Shown one piece after another: positions 6,668 to 7,306 of a stretch of 7,306 bases of DNA; within the stretch, counting starts at the first letter, position 1; each line of letters opens with the position of its first letter. The DNA lies in assembly GCA_041694255.1 (NCBI GenBank), contig JASMTN010000029.1:1-7306 (forward strand). The letters are read 5' to 3'. The translations under genes and the position numbers were made by a program. The stretch is from S009-33 sp041694255 (GTDB lineage Bacteria; Patescibacteriota; Gracilibacteria; Absconditabacterales; Absconditicoccaceae). The notes below the pieces were generated by a model. The model was not told the origin of the DNA. It worked only from the letters and a program-made list of their open reading frames with translations, and ran no database searches.

Positions 6668-7306
6668 ATGTATTATAAGCTTATATTCTTTATTTCATCT
6701 ATATTTTTTATAATAAGTTTTTCTTACTCTTTAAAAGTTACAGAAGTTTACTTTGATTGATATGATGAATATATTTGATTGTATTCACAAAATTGATTTT
6801 CTTGAGATATTGTACTTTCTGGAGCTAAAAGTTCAGATATTAGTTTATTTATAGATATAAAAGAAAATGAAGAAATTATAATTTGAGATGATAATATACA
6901 AGAATACTTTTCATGAATTAAAGCTTTTAATACTTGATTAACTTTAAGTATATCAGATACAAAACCTATAGATATTGATTTGATATATTCAGGTGATATT
7001 GTTGATAATTTTTATGTTTCAAAAGAAAATGTAGATCGTTTTGATAATAAAGAAACTTCTTTCCATAAGATATTTTCTCAAAGTAATGAAACCATAGAAG
7101 AAGTTAAAAATCCTATAAATACAACTTGAAATATTATCTGAAATCCTTGATATGTACATGATGAAAATCATAATAATGAAAATTCTCAAGAAAATGAAAA
7201 TGATAATCAAGATTTTTCAGATAATAAAACAATAAAAACTTTAAATTGTTTTATAAAACTAGATTTAAAACAAAACAATATATATAATTTGTCTTTTACT
7301 TGAAAT
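6668..7306 (+). CDS. exported protein with lamin-tail-like N-terminal domain, 3' end outside the window
   Basis: The first 213 residues are present and the frame is open to the edge. An N-terminal signal peptide (about 1-21, MYYKLIFFISSIFFIISFSY) indicates export. Mature residues 22-133 begin LKVTEVYFDGYDEYIGLYS and continue GFSGDIVLSGAK and IIIGDDNI. This resembles the beta-rich lamin-tail domain, whose start typically reads as ITEVxxDGxDEWIELYN and which is common in large secreted CPR surface proteins; SFHKIF (131-136) fits its end. Residues 163-187 form a low-complexity Asn/Glu/Asp linker, and a new segment starts at about 189. Eleven of 13 glycines are TGA. It follows the terminator at 6580-6604, so it should have its own promoter; TATAAT occurs at 6617-6622 but without a convincing -35 box. 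Export is fairly sure and the domain name is less so. Confidence 0.8.

Overview
The window comes from a very AT-rich bacterial genome that reads UGA as glycine (genetic code 25). Every recognisable protein is interrupted by TGA exactly where its family has glycine. Examples are the Walker A loops of PilT and ComM and the SGGPDS loop of TilS. Translated this way, all genes are full length and end in TAA or TAG, never TGA. By hand count about 104 of about 118 glycine codons are TGA. This code is known from two Patescibacteria (CPR) lineages, Absconditabacteria (SR1) and Gracilibacteria (BD1-5). I cannot tell which of the two this is. CPR-type gene content (T4SS-type pilins, pilT, comM, short tilS) agrees.

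Layout. Positions 1-439 hold no gene I can support. They contain a G+C-richer, strongly foldable segment (1-140), a probable reverse-strand terminator (144-163), a second terminator with its T-run on the forward strand (196-227), and a 21-bp tandem repeat (376-430). Positions 440-2736 are a reverse-strand cluster read as two small VirB2/T4SS-type pilin-like membrane proteins followed by comM. Divergent from it, at 2825, is a DUF177/YceD-like gene. A 182-bp AT-rich spacer with repeated AATGTT/AACATT motifs follows. Then comes a forward cluster: tilS, an unrecognised two-helix membrane protein, pilT, a 57-residue charged protein and a 135-residue charged protein. It ends at a clear hairpin terminator (6580-6604). 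The last gene (from 6668) runs off the right edge. It encodes an exported protein whose start resembles a lamin-tail domain.

Functional picture. PilT (pilus retraction) and ComM (branch migration of incoming DNA), with small pilin-like proteins beside comM, fit surface pili and DNA uptake in a reduced, probably host-associated cell. This link is inferred from families and proximity, and no DNA-uptake channel gene is in the window. TilS and YceD are housekeeping genes of tRNA modification and ribosome assembly. The parts with no obvious family are the 139-residue membrane protein and the two charged proteins, which share a near-identical C-terminal tail. These and the structured left-hand segment are the best candidates for something undescribed.
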